Part shown: in pieces, positions 1-9,096 of the stretch | How the letters are laid out: each line of letters starts with the position of its first letter | Numbering within the stretch: position 1 is the stretch's first letter | NCBI GenBank assembly: GCA_017466885.1 | Contig: JAFTTH010000009.1 | Coordinates: forward strand, 146,798 to 210,797 | From: Oscillospiraceae bacterium | Lineage (GTDB): Bacteria > Bacillota > Clostridia > Oscillospirales > Ruminococcaceae | DNA: 64,000 nt | Reading direction: 5' to 3' | Translations under genes and position numbers: made by a program | Notes under the pieces: generated by a model | What the model was told of the DNA's origin: nothing | Seen by the model: the letters and a program-made list of their open reading frames with translations, nothing else | Databases searched by the model: none

Positions 1-793
1 GCTGATATTTTTCGATCATATCATCAATGGCAACAGCGGTTTTGGCAAGAGTGGTAAGCTTCCCGGCAGGAACATTGGAAAAGTCGGAATAGCCCAGCAG
101 GAATGCCTTTTTCTTCTCTACCTCAGCGCGGTCATCCGCCATATCACGCACCCGGGCAAACAGCTCACTGAGGTCATAGGACTTCACGGAGATTCCGCTC
201 CGCTGCATTGCCAGCTCATCATACCGGACGGTCATAAACTTGGTGGTACGTGCGCCGATTCCGCCCAGGGTAAACCGCTTCATTCCGTTCACAACCCGGC
301 AAACGGCGGCAAAATCCCGAAGGTTCTGATCAAAAGCCGCAGAGGTGGGGCTCACCACGTGGGGCTCAAAAACGGTGAAAGGAATCTTATACTGGCAGAA
401 TACATCCATAATAGAGAACTTGCCGCAGAAAGCATCCCGGCGGTGCTCGAAATCCATTTTGCCAATCTCATCGGGATAGGCCTGGATCAGGATGGGCACA
501 CCGCAATCGCGGAGCGCATACACAGCACCGTTTTCATCGCCGAAATTGGGCAGAGACATAATCACACCGTCATATTTGCCCTCGTTTTCCTTCAGGAATT
601 GGGCATACATCTGTCCCTCCTCCATCGTTTCCACCGCGCCGTACCGCGTTTTGGATTCATCCATAATAATATAATTATGGCCCGCACGGGTTACAGCATC
701 GATCATTTCCTTGCGCGCATCGGCAATCAGCTCGCCGGGGAAAAATCCTCTGTTTGCAAAATAGAGGGCAAAGGTCAGTTGTGTCCGTTTCAT
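1..793 (-). CDS. L-fucose/L-arabinose isomerase-family protein (3' part outside window)
   Basis: The first 264 codons of a gene that runs off the left edge. The ATG at 793 follows a good AAGGAG site. The protein opens with MKRTQLTFALYFANRGFFPG and later shows a flavodoxin-like pattern (YDGVIMSLPNFGDENG) and GMKRFTLGGIGARTTKF. These are typical of the N-terminal domains of the L-fucose isomerase-like family, which interconverts aldose and ketose sugars using a divalent metal; the metal ligands would lie in the missing C-terminal part. It starts 22 bases after the kinase stop on the same strand, so the two genes form an operon for catabolism of a pentose or deoxysugar. The exact substrate cannot be told. 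Confidence 0.75.
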   Translation of the reverse strand, partial: MKRTQLTFALYFANRGFFPGELIADARKEMIDAVTRAGHNYIIMDESKTRYGAVETMEEGQMYAQFLKENEGKYDGVIMSLPNFGDENGAVYALRDCGVPILIQAYPDEIGKMDFEHRRDAFCGKFSIMDVFCQYKIPFTVFEPHVVSPTSAAFDQNLRDFAAVCRVVNGMKRFTLGGIGARTTKFMTVRYDELAMQRSGISVKSYDLSELFARVRDMADDRAEVEKKKAFLLGYSDFSNVPAGKLTTLAKTAVAIDDMIEKYQ

Positions 794-815
794 TATAATC
801 TCTCCTTTATAAAAT

Positions 816-2297
816 TTATCTGACTGCCTTCAGGGCAGTATAGAGCTTCCGGTACCGCGCCATATGCGGCTGATAGGCCTCACTCTTTTGGGAGGGCCGG
901 ATGGTTGCCTTAACCTGAACCAAGCGGGCGGCTTCCTCCAGATTTGCAAACACCCCGCAGGCAACACCGCCCAGCATACAGGTCGCCATGCTTCCCACCT
1001 CAGCGGTATCGATGGTTTCCAGCTTTTTATTCAGAATATCTGCCCGGATCTGGTTCCACACCGCGGATCGCGCGCCGCCACCGGCTGCACGAAGCACCTC
1101 AAAGGAAATGCCTGCCTCGGCCAGGGCATCCATATTCATCCGCATTTCGTAGCAGATGCCCTCCATCAGCGCCCGATAAAGATCGGAACGCTTGGTAGAA
1201 AGGGCCGCACCGTAAATACATCCTTTGGAGTCGGGATCCATATTCAGGGTGGCCGATCCGGCAAAATGGGGCAAAACAAGCAATCCGGTGGGATCCTCCC
1301 CTACTTCACGGTCCATCAGAGCATAAGGACTCTTTCCTTCCTCTTTCCCCCGGGCAACATAGCTTTCGCCGAAGGTATCCCGATACCATTGGAGCAGAGC
1401 GCCTCCGGTGAAAATAAAGGCATAAGTAACATACAGTCCGCCAACAGCAGGAACAATGGAATAGCCGCCGTCATAAAGAGCAGGGTGGTCAGGAATCCGG
1501 TCAAAGATCGGGGTCAGACATTCCACCGTTCCGCTTCCGAGGGTTGCGGTATTGGGTTTGAGGGTACCGGATCCGATCACAGCAGCAATCTGGTCCTGGC
1601 AACCTACCACCAACTTCATATCCTTGGGAAGGCCAAGCTCTTCCGCCACCCGGGGCAAAACCTCCCCTGCAACAGTCCCTGCATCCCCAAGCTCCGGCAG
1701 ATAGTGATCGGAAAGCCCGGTCTTTTCCAGCAGCTCCTTGCACCAGCAGAGCTTATGCACATCCAAAAGCATTGTGCGCGCCGCAAGAGAATAGTCGGTA
1801 ATTCCGCGGCCACAGAGCATATAAACAATATATGCTCCCACCGGAAGGACGCGCTTGATCTTTTCATATTTTTCCGGATGGTGCTTCCGGATCCAAAGCA
1901 GCTTAGGCAGGAAGTACATTGGATTGGGGCGATGGCCGCAAAGCTCAAAGATCTGCCGTTCATCCATCAAAGCCTTGAGTTCCTCTGTCTCCTCCCCGCC
2001 TCTGGGATCGGTATAAAGCATAAACGGAAACAGAGGGCGATCCTCCTCGTCCAGCAATGCACAGCTTTCACCAAAGGAAGTAACGCAGAGCGCCTGCAAC
2101 TCTTCCCCTGCCTCCGCTGCCGCCTGCCGGATCACGTCCTTTGCCGCAGAGAGGACAACCTCACAGGAAAGCTCGTGGGCCGAATCGCTCCGCATTGCCG
2201 CATATTCCCGGTAAACGCAGGAAAGCTGACTGCCGTCCGCAGACATAACGGTACATTTACACCCGCTGGTGCCAAGATCCAAACCGCCGAGAGCCAT
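816..2297 (-). CDS. FGGY-family carbohydrate kinase (xylulokinase-like)
   Basis: A 493-residue sugar kinase that phosphorylates a sugar or sugar alcohol with ATP in the cytoplasm. The N-terminal phosphate-1 motif of the actin-like ATPase fold (GGLDLGTSGCKCTV) is present. The substrate-domain aspartate region is visible as VGCQDQIAAVIGSG, and the C-terminal adenosine motif as RAAGGGARSAVWNQI, the usual FGGY signature. The length is normal for the family. I chose the ATG at 2297 because its AAAGGAG site is 9 bases upstream; a TTG at 2303 is too close. It is the first gene of an operon with the downstream isomerase and has its own promoter and operator. Xylulose, ribulose or fuculose are all possible substrates. 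Confidence 0.85.
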   Translation of the reverse strand: MALGGLDLGTSGCKCTVMSADGSQLSCVYREYAAMRSDSAHELSCEVVLSAAKDVIRQAAAEAGEELQALCVTSFGESCALLDEEDRPLFPFMLYTDPRGGEETEELKALMDERQIFELCGHRPNPMYFLPKLLWIRKHHPEKYEKIKRVLPVGAYIVYMLCGRGITDYSLAARTMLLDVHKLCWCKELLEKTGLSDHYLPELGDAGTVAGEVLPRVAEELGLPKDMKLVVGCQDQIAAVIGSGTLKPNTATLGSGTVECLTPIFDRIPDHPALYDGGYSIVPAVGGLYVTYAFIFTGGALLQWYRDTFGESYVARGKEEGKSPYALMDREVGEDPTGLLVLPHFAGSATLNMDPDSKGCIYGAALSTKRSDLYRALMEGICYEMRMNMDALAEAGISFEVLRAAGGGARSAVWNQIRADILNKKLETIDTAEVGSMATCMLGGVACGVFANLEEAARLVQVKATIRPSQKSEAYQPHMARYRKLYTALKAVR

Positions 2298-2374
2298 AAC
2301 CAACCACTCCTTTTTTCATTATTTAAAGTACATCCGGAAGAAACACAGCTAAAGTTTAGCCTGTTTTTCTTTTG

Positions 2375-2390
2375 CGTGTATCGATACACG
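2375..2390. promoter_or_regulatory. Perfect 16-bp palindromic operator
   Basis: CGTGTATCGATACACG is identical to its reverse complement. It sits just downstream of the predicted start of transcription of the kinase/isomerase operon, a position where a bound LacI- or GntR-type dimer would block RNA polymerase. No matching regulator gene is inside the window. Confidence 0.6.
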
Positions 2391-2403
2391 ACAACTTACA
2401 ATG

Positions 2404-2432
2404 AGTATATCATCTTTTTCGGTTAAAGTCAA
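2404..2432 (-). promoter_or_regulatory. Sigma-A promoter of the kinase/isomerase operon
   Basis: On the minus strand TTGACT (2432-2427) and TATACT (2409-2404) are separated by exactly 17 bases. The expected start of transcription is near 2397, about 100 bases upstream of the kinase ATG. Confidence 0.8.
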
Positions 2433-2575
2433 TCCTCCAAAGAAAAATCACCGGAAGAAACTTTAAAAAACATATTCTACGGTCGGAGACTTGTTACTGA
2501 AATCATTACAGAGATCAAAAAAAACTGTTTTTTCTCTTTTTTGAAACAATCAATAGAATATTTTCAAAAAAACTC

Positions 2576-2604
2576 TTGCATTTTTTCGCAAGATATGGTA
2601 TCAT
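2576..2604 (+). promoter_or_regulatory. Sigma-A promoter of rpmE
   Basis: TTGCAT (2576-2581), a 17-base spacer and TATCAT (2599-2604) lie about 40 bases upstream of rpmE. The stretch between this and the divergent kinase promoter (2433-2575) is AT-rich and shows no further element. Confidence 0.6.
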
Positions 2605-2644
2605 ATAATGCGTGACCGTTTATTCAGGAGAGTAGGTGAAACTC

Positions 2645-2848
2645 ATGAAACAGGGTATCCATCCCGATTATAAGCCCACAACCATCAGATGTGCTTGCGG
2701 TGAAGTGATCGAAACCTCTTCCACCAAGAGTGACATTCGTGTTGAAATCTGCTCCAAGTGCCATCCCTTCTTCACCGGCCGTCAGAAGCTGGTTGATACC
2801 GGTGGCCGTGTTGACAGATTCAAGAAGCGTTATAACCTCGATAAGTAA
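2645..2848 (+). CDS. rpmE: 50S ribosomal protein L31 (zinc-binding type)
   Basis: A 67-residue protein beginning [13 protein letters not shown], the typical L31 start. The cysteines in CACGEV and [10 protein letters not shown] match the CxC...CxxC zinc ribbon of the C+ type of L31, which binds the large ribosomal subunit at the central protuberance. An in-frame GTG at 2636 also exists and lies 5 bases after AGGAG. I prefer the ATG at 2645 because family members start at this methionine, with AGGTG 6 bases upstream. The gene is monocistronic, between its own promoter and a terminator. Confidence 0.95.
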   Translation: MKQGIHPDYKPTTIRCACGEVIETSSTKSDIRVEICSKCHPFFTGRQKLVDTGGRVDRFKKRYNLDK

Positions 2849-2932
2849 TCTTCTTTACTTACCAAGGCGCGCGAATTGAGAGGTCATTTAGGTGTTCTAT
2901 TTTCGGAAAACCCAAATGATGAATCGGCTCTG

Positions 2933-2963
2933 AAAGGGTGATGTTTTAGGCATCGCCCTTTTT
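2933..2963 (+). terminator. Rho-independent terminator after rpmE
   Basis: AAGGGTGATG pairs with CATCGCCCTT across a 7-base loop with one G-T pair, followed by a short T run. Confidence 0.75.
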
Positions 2964-3001
2964 GTGCTGTCTATGATTTTGTAAAAAGGAGGGCAGAATT
3001 T

Positions 3002-3625
3002 ATGTTTTATAAAACGATCAAAAAAGCCGCTGAGGATTTCTTTATTGAAAAAAAATCCCGGTTTATCGGCTATATCTGCCCCGTTTCCACCGAGGAGGAA
3101 GCTCTTGCTTTTATCGGAGAGATCCGAAAAAAGCACGCAGATGCAACCCATAATGTTTATGCTTATGTTCTTCGGCAGGATAATATTCGCCGCTACTCGG
3201 ATAACGGTGAGCCCTCCGGAACAGCCGGTATGCCGGTTCTGACCGCTATCACCGGTGCCGGGCTGACCGATGTTTGCGTGGTGGTGACCCGCTATTTCGG
3301 CGGCACACTTTTGGGAACCGGCGGTCTTGTCCGGGCTTACACTGAGGGTGCTCAAATAGCCATTGCCGCCGCAGGGATCGTTACGATGCAATCCTGTGCC
3401 CTCTTTTCCCTTTCGCTGGATTATTCTCAGTACGGCGGAGTGCTGCGCATCCTGGAGGAGGCCGGCGGCTGGGCGGAAAACAGCGAGTTCGGCCAACTGG
3501 TGGAATTATCCGCCGCTGTACCGGAGGAACGGGTGGAAAATTTCCTGAAATTATTGACGGATGGCACCAATGGAGCGGTCAACGCAACCCCCTGCGGCAT
3601 CTCATTCCGCCCTCTGCCTCAATAG
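3002..3625 (+). CDS. YigZ/IMPACT-family protein (UPF0029)
   Basis: A 207-residue protein of the widespread YigZ family, cytosolic, biochemical function still unclear in bacteria. The N-terminal UPF0029 domain carries the family signatures HADATHNVYAYVL, DNGEPSGTAGMPVL and TRYFGGTLLGTGGLVRAY. These are conserved from bacteria to the eukaryotic IMPACT protein. The C-terminal part matches the ferredoxin-like DUF1949 domain. The ATG at 3002 follows AAAGGAGGGCAGAATTT, a strong ribosome binding site. It stands alone, about 110 bases before dgt. Confidence 0.85.
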   Translation: MFYKTIKKAAEDFFIEKKSRFIGYICPVSTEEEALAFIGEIRKKHADATHNVYAYVLRQDNIRRYSDNGEPSGTAGMPVLTAITGAGLTDVCVVVTRYFGGTLLGTGGLVRAYTEGAQIAIAAAGIVTMQSCALFSLSLDYSQYGGVLRILEEAGGWAENSEFGQLVELSAAVPEERVENFLKLLTDGTNGAVNATPCGISFRPLPQ

Positions 3626-3737
3626 CGTTCCAAAATTCGCGTTTTATTTGCAGAAATATGAAAAAAACACTTCTTTTTTCCATTGAGATGTGGTATACTA
3701 ATTGAGTATAGATTTCGTTTTTGCCGGGAGGAATATT

Positions 3738-4730
3738 ATGACCGTCCGTGAACGACTCATCGAGCAGGAAAATGTGACCCTCTCCCCCTTTGCCACCCGC
3801 TCCGGCAACTCTCTTGGACGTCAAATTCCGGAGCCTCCCTGCGAGTTTCGTACCGATTTTCAAAGAGATCGGGATCGCATTTTGCATTGTAAGGCATTTC
3901 GCCGTTTGAAGCATAAAACACAGGTTTACCTGGCACCTTTGGGTGACCATTACCGCACCCGGCTGACTCATACCCTTGAGGTGGCGCAGATCGGGCGCAC
4001 CATTGCCCGGGCAATGCAGCTGAACGAGGATCTGACCGAGGCTGTTGCTTTGGGTCACGATTTGGGACACACTCCCTTCGGCCATGCCGGTGAGGCTGCC
4101 CTAAACCGTCTTTGTCCCGGCGGCTTCCGCCATTATGACCATAGCGTCCGAATCGTTTCCCGCTTGGAAAAGGACGGAAAGGGCTTAAACCTGACCCGGG
4201 AGGTACTGGACGGCATCCGTTGCCATACCTCCGGAACCGAAGCCTTTACCCCTGAGGGACGGATCGTTCGCTTTGCGGATAAAATTGCCTACATAAACCA
4301 CGATATTGAAGATGCGGTGCAGGCTGGCGTTCTGAAAGAAGAGGACCTCCCTGCCGAGGCAGCCATTCTGGGTAAGAGCAAAAAAGCCCGCATCACCACA
4401 CTTGTGTCATCCGTAGTGGAGAATGGCCCGAAAATTGCCTTTTCTCCCGAAATAAACGATGCATTTTTCGCCTTGCATGACTTTATGTTTGCCCACGTTT
4501 ACCGGGAGCCCCGAAAACGGGAAGCGGAAATGAAGGCGCAGAAGATCATTGAGGCTATGTTCCATTATTACGTGGAGCATCCTGATGCCCTGCCGGAGGA
4601 TTTTTCCTCCATCGCCGCGGAGGAAGGAATTGAGCGGGCTGTTTGTGATTATATTGCCGGTATGACCGACAATTTTGCAATTATGTCCTATAAGAATATC
4701 TTTCTCCCAGAATTTTGGAGCGAGATGTAA
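3738..4730 (+). CDS. dgt: Deoxyguanosinetriphosphate triphosphohydrolase-like HD-domain protein
   Basis: A 330-residue HD-superfamily phosphohydrolase expected to cleave dNTPs to deoxynucleosides and triphosphate. The metal-binding residues are in RLTHTLEVAQIGRTIA (first His) and LGHDLGHTPFGHAGE (HD pair plus further histidines), with a later conserved FADKIAYINHDIEDA (Asp). The start is the ATG at 3738, 7 bases after GGGAGG. An extended -10 (TGGTATACT, around 3690-3698) lies about 40 bases upstream. It is followed by dnaG and rpoD, a gene order common in Clostridia that ties nucleotide pool control to replication genes. Confidence 0.9.
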   Translation: MTVRERLIEQENVTLSPFATRSGNSLGRQIPEPPCEFRTDFQRDRDRILHCKAFRRLKHKTQVYLAPLGDHYRTRLTHTLEVAQIGRTIARAMQLNEDLTEAVALGHDLGHTPFGHAGEAALNRLCPGGFRHYDHSVRIVSRLEKDGKGLNLTREVLDGIRCHTSGTEAFTPEGRIVRFADKIAYINHDIEDAVQAGVLKEEDLPAEAAILGKSKKARITTLVSSVVENGPKIAFSPEINDAFFALHDFMFAHVYREPRKREAEMKAQKIIEAMFHYYVEHPDALPEDFSSIAAEEGIERAVCDYIAGMTDNFAIMSYKNIFLPEFWSEM

Positions 4731-4823
4731 CTGTTTTCTCCCATATTCTGCCGTTTTGCGGTTATTTTACGCAATATTACAAATACTACCCTTTAACAAA
4801 AAATCCCGAAAGGAGGGAGCAAT

Positions 4824-6590
4824 ATGGCGATGATTCCCGAGGATTTTATCAATGAAATCCGGTATCGGTGCGAGATTGGTGATGTAATTTCCTCTTACGT
4901 ACGCTTAAAACAGAGCGGAAAGCTTTCGGTGGGTCTTTGCCCCTTTCATAACGAAAAGACTCCCTCCTTCACCGTTTATCACGAAAATCAGAACTTCCAC
5001 TGCTTCGGATGCGGTGCCGGCGGAACGGTGATTACCTTCATTCAAAAGATCGAAAATCTATCCTTTGTGGAGGCGGTTCGGTTTCTTGCCGACCGGTGCG
5101 GTCTGCAGATGCCGGAGGATTCTCAAAATGATGAATCCACCCGGATGAAAACCCGGATTTTGGAAGCAAACCGGGCCGCAGCGCACTTCTTTCACCAGAC
5201 GATGCTCTCCGCTGAGGGTCGGGCTGGGTACGAGTACTTCCGCAACCGCGGACTGACCGATGCGACACTCCGGCACTTCGGTCTGGGCTTTGCCCCCGAC
5301 CGGTGGGATGCACTGATTTCCGCCCTTTCTGCCAAGGGATTTACCACAGCGGAGCTTCTGGCGGCAGATCTTGTGAAGCGCTCCTCCCGCTCCTCCTCCC
5401 ATTTTGATAACTTCCGAAATCGCGCAATGTTTCCGGTGATTGATCTGCGGGGAAATGTCGTTGCCTTTTCCGGGCGGGTGGTTGGCGGAGATGATCCCCG
5501 AAAATACGTTAACACCGCCGACACTTACGTATACAAGAAAAGCAAAAATCTCTTCGGTATGAACTTTGCCAAATCCACCAAGGAGGATTCACTGATCCTG
5601 GTGGAGGGCAATATGGATGTTGTTTCGATGCACCAGGCCGGATTCACCAACACCGTTGCTCCCCTGGGCACCGCCTTCACTCCCGATCAGGCCCGCACCC
5701 TTTCCCTTTACACCAAGGAGGTCAAGCTCCTGCTCGATTCAGATGCCGCCGGTCAAAAAGCGGTGCAGAAGGCAGCCGGCCTGCTGGAGAACGTCGGGGT
5801 GAAGACAAGGGTCGTTGTCCTGGAGGGAGCAAAGGATCCCGATGAGTTTTTAAAGAAGTTCGGTCCGGAACGGTTAAAGCTGGCGCTTTCCGGCGCAAGG
5901 AACAACACCGAGCACCGGCTGATGACCCTCAAAGCCAACCTGGATCTGACCACTGATGACGGACGGGTTACCTACCTGCGGAGTGCCTCGGAGGTACTCT
6001 CGGAGCTTCATTCCCCTGTGGAGCGGGATGTTTATATCCGCAGGCTTGCTCAGGAGTTAGATATTTCGTCCGAGGCGCTGACCGACCAGGTCAACCGGAT
6101 CATCCGGAAAAAGCGTTCCAGCGATCAAAAGAAAAACGAAAACCTCATCGCCATCACCTCCCGACAGACGGAGGATAAGCTCAACCCCGACCGAAGGTAT
6201 CATCCCCGTGCCTGCATTGCGGAGGAGGCGTTGATCGCCGGGCTGTATCGCAACACCGATCTCTGCGGGTTTATCACCGGAAAGATTCAGCCGGAGGAGT
6301 TTGTAACACCCTTTAATGCAAGGCTTTTCCGGATCCTGGTGGAGGAGATCCGAGCCGGAGAAAGTCTGGACCTGGGGGTCCTCGGACAGAAGCTTTCAGC
6401 AGATGAAACCGGAAGGCTCAACCATCTTGTTTTGGCCGCGGAGGGACAAACCTTCTCCCGGGCAGACGCAGAAGAGCTTTGCAGAACCATTCAGTCAGAA
6501 AAGCAAAAGCTATCCCCCGAAAAAGCCGCAGAAATGAAAAACGACGAGCTTCTCGCCTACATTGAGCAGCTCGCCAAGTCAAAAAAATAA
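4824..6590 (+). CDS. dnaG: DNA primase
   Basis: A 588-residue primase that makes RNA primers at the replication fork. The N-terminal CHC2 zinc finger is visible around residues 35-65 ([11 protein letters not shown] then [10 protein letters not shown]). The catalytic TOPRIM core follows: [15 protein letters not shown] with the glutamate, and [12 protein letters not shown] with the DxD-type pair. The C-terminal third should be the DnaB-helicase interaction domain; it is lysine-rich and poorly conserved. The ATG at 4824 follows AGGAGGGAGCAAT. It is 38 bases upstream of rpoD, the standard macromolecular-synthesis arrangement. Confidence 0.97.
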   Translation: MAMIPEDFINEIRYRCEIGDVISSYVRLKQSGKLSVGLCPFHNEKTPSFTVYHENQNFHCFGCGAGGTVITFIQKIENLSFVEAVRFLADRCGLQMPEDSQNDESTRMKTRILEANRAAAHFFHQTMLSAEGRAGYEYFRNRGLTDATLRHFGLGFAPDRWDALISALSAKGFTTAELLAADLVKRSSRSSSHFDNFRNRAMFPVIDLRGNVVAFSGRVVGGDDPRKYVNTADTYVYKKSKNLFGMNFAKSTKEDSLILVEGNMDVVSMHQAGFTNTVAPLGTAFTPDQARTLSLYTKEVKLLLDSDAAGQKAVQKAAGLLENVGVKTRVVVLEGAKDPDEFLKKFGPERLKLALSGARNNTEHRLMTLKANLDLTTDDGRVTYLRSASEVLSELHSPVERDVYIRRLAQELDISSEALTDQVNRIIRKKRSSDQKKNENLIAITSRQTEDKLNPDRRYHPRACIAEEALIAGLYRNTDLCGFITGKIQPEEFVTPFNARLFRILVEEIRAGESLDLGVLGQKLSADETGRLNHLVLAAEGQTFSRADAEELCRTIQSEKQKLSPEKAAEMKNDELLAYIEQLAKSKK

Positions 6591-6628
6591 TCATTGGACA
6601 AAATTCAGGGAAGTTAAGGAGATACAAA

Positions 6629-7717
6629 ATGAGCACAAACGAAAAAACCACCGTAATCAAGGATCTGCTGGAGCAAGGAAAGGCCAAAGGAAAGCTCACC
6701 ACCAAGGAGATTACCGATGCTCTGGAGGAGCTGGATTTTGACGTGGAGCAGATGGACCAGCTTTATGAAAAGCTGGAGGGAAATAATATCGAGATCATTG
6801 AGGATATGGATATTACCCTCGATGCCGATTTTGAAAACACCCTTTTAGGGGCTGAAGATCTGGAATCTTCCCTGATTGCGGACGGCATCAGCATTGATGA
6901 CCCGGTCAAGGTCTACCTCAAGGAGATCGGTCGGGTTCCCCTTCTCTCTCCCGAGGAGGAGATTGATCTTGCCACCCGGATGCTGGAGGGCGATTCCTAC
7001 GCAAAGAAACGTCTTTCCGAGGCAAACCTTCGCTTGGTTGTCAGCATTGCAAAGCGGTACGTTGGCCGCGGAATGCAGTTTCTTGATCTGATTCAGGAGG
7101 GTAACCTCGGTCTGATCAAGGCGGTGGAAAAGTTTGACCATACCAAGGGCTTTAAGTTCTCCACCTACGCTACTTGGTGGATCCGGCAGGCCATCACCCG
7201 TGCCATTGCCGATCAGGCCCGGACCATCCGTATTCCTGTTCATATGGTGGAAACCATCAACAAGGTCAAGAAGGTCAGCAGTCAGCTGCTGCATAAAAAC
7301 GGTCACGAGCCCTCTGCCGAGGATATTGCGGCCGAAATCAATATGCCGGTAGATAAGGTCCGCGAGATTATGCGGGTTGCCCAGGAGCCGGTTTCTTTGG
7401 AAACCCCCATTGGCGAGGAGGAGGATAGCCATCTTGGCGACTTCATCCCCGATGATGATGCACCCGCTCCTGCTGAGGCAGCATCCCATACACTCCTCAA
7501 GGAGCAGTTGGATAATGTTCTTTCCTCTCTGACAAGCCGGGAGGAAAAGGTTCTGAAGCTTCGCTTTGGTTTGGAGGACGGTCGTCCCCGGACCCTGGAG
7601 GAAGTTGGTAAGGAGTTTAATGTTACCCGTGAGCGGATTCGTCAGATCGAGGCGAAGGCACTCCGGAAGCTCCGCCATCCCAGCAGAAGTAAAAAACTGA
7701 AGGATTTCCTCGACTGA
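6629..7717 (+). CDS. rpoD: RNA polymerase primary sigma factor (sigma-70/SigA)
   Basis: A 362-residue primary sigma factor. An acidic region 1.1 is followed by region 1.2 ([17 protein letters not shown]), region 2 with the -10 recognition helix ([20 protein letters not shown]), region 3, and region 4.2 with the -35 recognition helix ([20 protein letters not shown]). The short length with no large non-conserved insert is typical of Firmicutes. It explains the many TTGACA-17-TATAAT promoters in this window. It is co-directional with dnaG. Confidence 0.98.
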   Translation: MSTNEKTTVIKDLLEQGKAKGKLTTKEITDALEELDFDVEQMDQLYEKLEGNNIEIIEDMDITLDADFENTLLGAEDLESSLIADGISIDDPVKVYLKEIGRVPLLSPEEEIDLATRMLEGDSYAKKRLSEANLRLVVSIAKRYVGRGMQFLDLIQEGNLGLIKAVEKFDHTKGFKFSTYATWWIRQAITRAIADQARTIRIPVHMVETINKVKKVSSQLLHKNGHEPSAEDIAAEINMPVDKVREIMRVAQEPVSLETPIGEEEDSHLGDFIPDDDAPAPAEAASHTLLKEQLDNVLSSLTSREEKVLKLRFGLEDGRPRTLEEVGKEFNVTRERIRQIEAKALRKLRHPSRSKKLKDFLD

Positions 7718-7752
7718 CCCGATCTTTGGTCCCGTCAGAAAGGTGAAAATAT

Positions 7753-8154
7753 ATGTATATTACGTTGGAGACCGATTACGCTGTGCGGATCGTTTACTGT
7801 CTGGCAAAAGAAAATAAGCGGATGGACGCGGCAGAGATCTCCGAAAAAACAGACGTGACTCTGCGTTTCTCCCTGAAAATTCTCCGCAAGCTGGTGGGAG
7901 GCGGTTTGGTGCGCTCCTTCAAAGGCGTCGGAGGTGGATACGAGCTGGCAAAGCCTGCCGCGGAAATCTCCCTCAAGGACGTCCTGGAGGTAATTGAAGG
8001 CCCCTATCTTATCAGCCGTTGCAACGGTTCGGAATTTGACTGCCCCCGGAAGGATAGCTATCCTTGTGTGTTTCATCATATTTTCCAGGATATTTCGGAC
8101 GAAGTAAATGCAAAGCTCGCCCGGCATACCTTTGACAAACTTTCCAAAAAGTAG
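7753..8154 (+). CDS. Rrf2-family transcriptional regulator
   Basis: A 133-residue winged-helix repressor of the Rrf2 family (relatives IscR, NsrR, CymR). The N-terminal part MYITLETDYAVRIVYCLAKE and the wing region GGGLVRSFKGVGGGYELAKP are classic. Three cysteines in CNGSEFDCPRKDSYPC sit where IscR- and NsrR-type members hold an Fe-S cluster, so it may sense iron-sulphur status, oxygen or nitric oxide. Cysteine spacing here is 6 and 7 residues. It follows rpoD by 35 bases with its own AAAGGTG site. Its targets are unknown; no isc/suf genes are nearby. Confidence 0.85.
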   Translation: MYITLETDYAVRIVYCLAKENKRMDAAEISEKTDVTLRFSLKILRKLVGGGLVRSFKGVGGGYELAKPAAEISLKDVLEVIEGPYLISRCNGSEFDCPRKDSYPCVFHHIFQDISDEVNAKLARHTFDKLSKK

Positions 8155-8212
8155 ATTTTTCGTTCTTCCCCCTCCTGATTCCTCATAGAATAGCCAGGAG
8201 GAGGGATATTCT

Positions 8213-9076
8213 ATGAAATATCGAAAGCTTATTTTGCTGTCTGTTCTTGTGTTGCTGGCGGCAACGCCTCTTGTTGTTCTGCTTCGGAAGGATGCAAGCA
8301 TTCCCGCTGATGCGGATGCAGACCAAAAAGGCATTGCGCTTCCCATTTTAATGTATCATCATATCATTAAAAATCCTGCCAAGCAGAATAAATACGCCAT
8401 CTCCCCGGAGGAGTTTGAGGCGGACATCAAATACATAAAAGAGCAGGGATACACCTCCGTCACCATTCGTGATCTGGTGGATTTCTGCGAGAAAAAAACA
8501 CCCCTTCCCGAAAAGCCCATTATGATTACCTTTGACGATGGGCATGACAGCTTCCGCGTTTACGCGCTTCCGGTACTGGAAAAGTACGAAACCAAGGCCG
8601 TTTTTTCGGTGGTGGGGGAATTCGCCGAGGAATATTCCAAGGAAGGCGTCCCGGCGGATGTCAGTTACGCCTACTCCAACTGGGAGCAGCTTGCTGCCCT
8701 TTCCCGTTCCCCCTACGTGGAGCTTGCTAACCACACATTTTACATGCACAAAACCTCCGGACGGAACGGCTGTGCTATGGTTGCCGGGGAAAGCGTCTCC
8801 CAATATGAGCAGGTGCTGACTGAGGACTTAAATCTTCTGGAGCAGCATTTTGCCTCCAAGCTGGACGGATACCAGTCTCTCTGCTTTACCTATCCCTTCG
8901 GGGCGAAAAGCGAGCAGACCCTTCCCATTGTTCAAAAGCTGGGCTTCAAGGCCACCCTGGGGTGCTACGAGCGGCTCAATTATCTGACCGGTGATCCGAA
9001 GGAATTATACGATCTGAGAAGATATAACCGTCCCCATAATGTCAACATTGCGGATTTCCTCGCCAAAATGAAGTAA
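8213..9076 (+). CDS. Polysaccharide deacetylase (NodB-homology) family protein, membrane-anchored
   Basis: A 287-residue exported enzyme. Residues 5-25 form a signal or anchor helix (LILLSVLVLLAATPLVVLL). The NodB domain begins at PILMYHHI, carries the metal-binding motif ITFDDGHDSF with the two catalytic aspartates, and has the His pair in ELANHTFYMH. Such enzymes remove acetyl groups from peptidoglycan or other N-acetylated glycans outside the cell. The ATG follows AGGAGGGATATTCT. It is 20 bases upstream of a binding lipoprotein and may be co-transcribed with it. Confidence 0.87.
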   Translation: MKYRKLILLSVLVLLAATPLVVLLRKDASIPADADADQKGIALPILMYHHIIKNPAKQNKYAISPEEFEADIKYIKEQGYTSVTIRDLVDFCEKKTPLPEKPIMITFDDGHDSFRVYALPVLEKYETKAVFSVVGEFAEEYSKEGVPADVSYAYSNWEQLAALSRSPYVELANHTFYMHKTSGRNGCAMVAGESVSQYEQVLTEDLNLLEQHFASKLDGYQSLCFTYPFGAKSEQTLPIVQKLGFKATLGCYERLNYLTGDPKELYDLRRYNRPHNVNIADFLAKMK

Positions 9077-9096
9077 CCGAGAAAGGAAGATGAAAT

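Noticed and set aside
864..2426. A 520-codon open frame on the plus strand opposite the FGGY kinase gene
   Set aside because: It mirrors the real minus-strand kinase, has no ribosome site or family-like motifs, and results from codon bias. The same applies to long antisense frames opposite the hydrogenase genes (49.1-52.7 kb) and recA.
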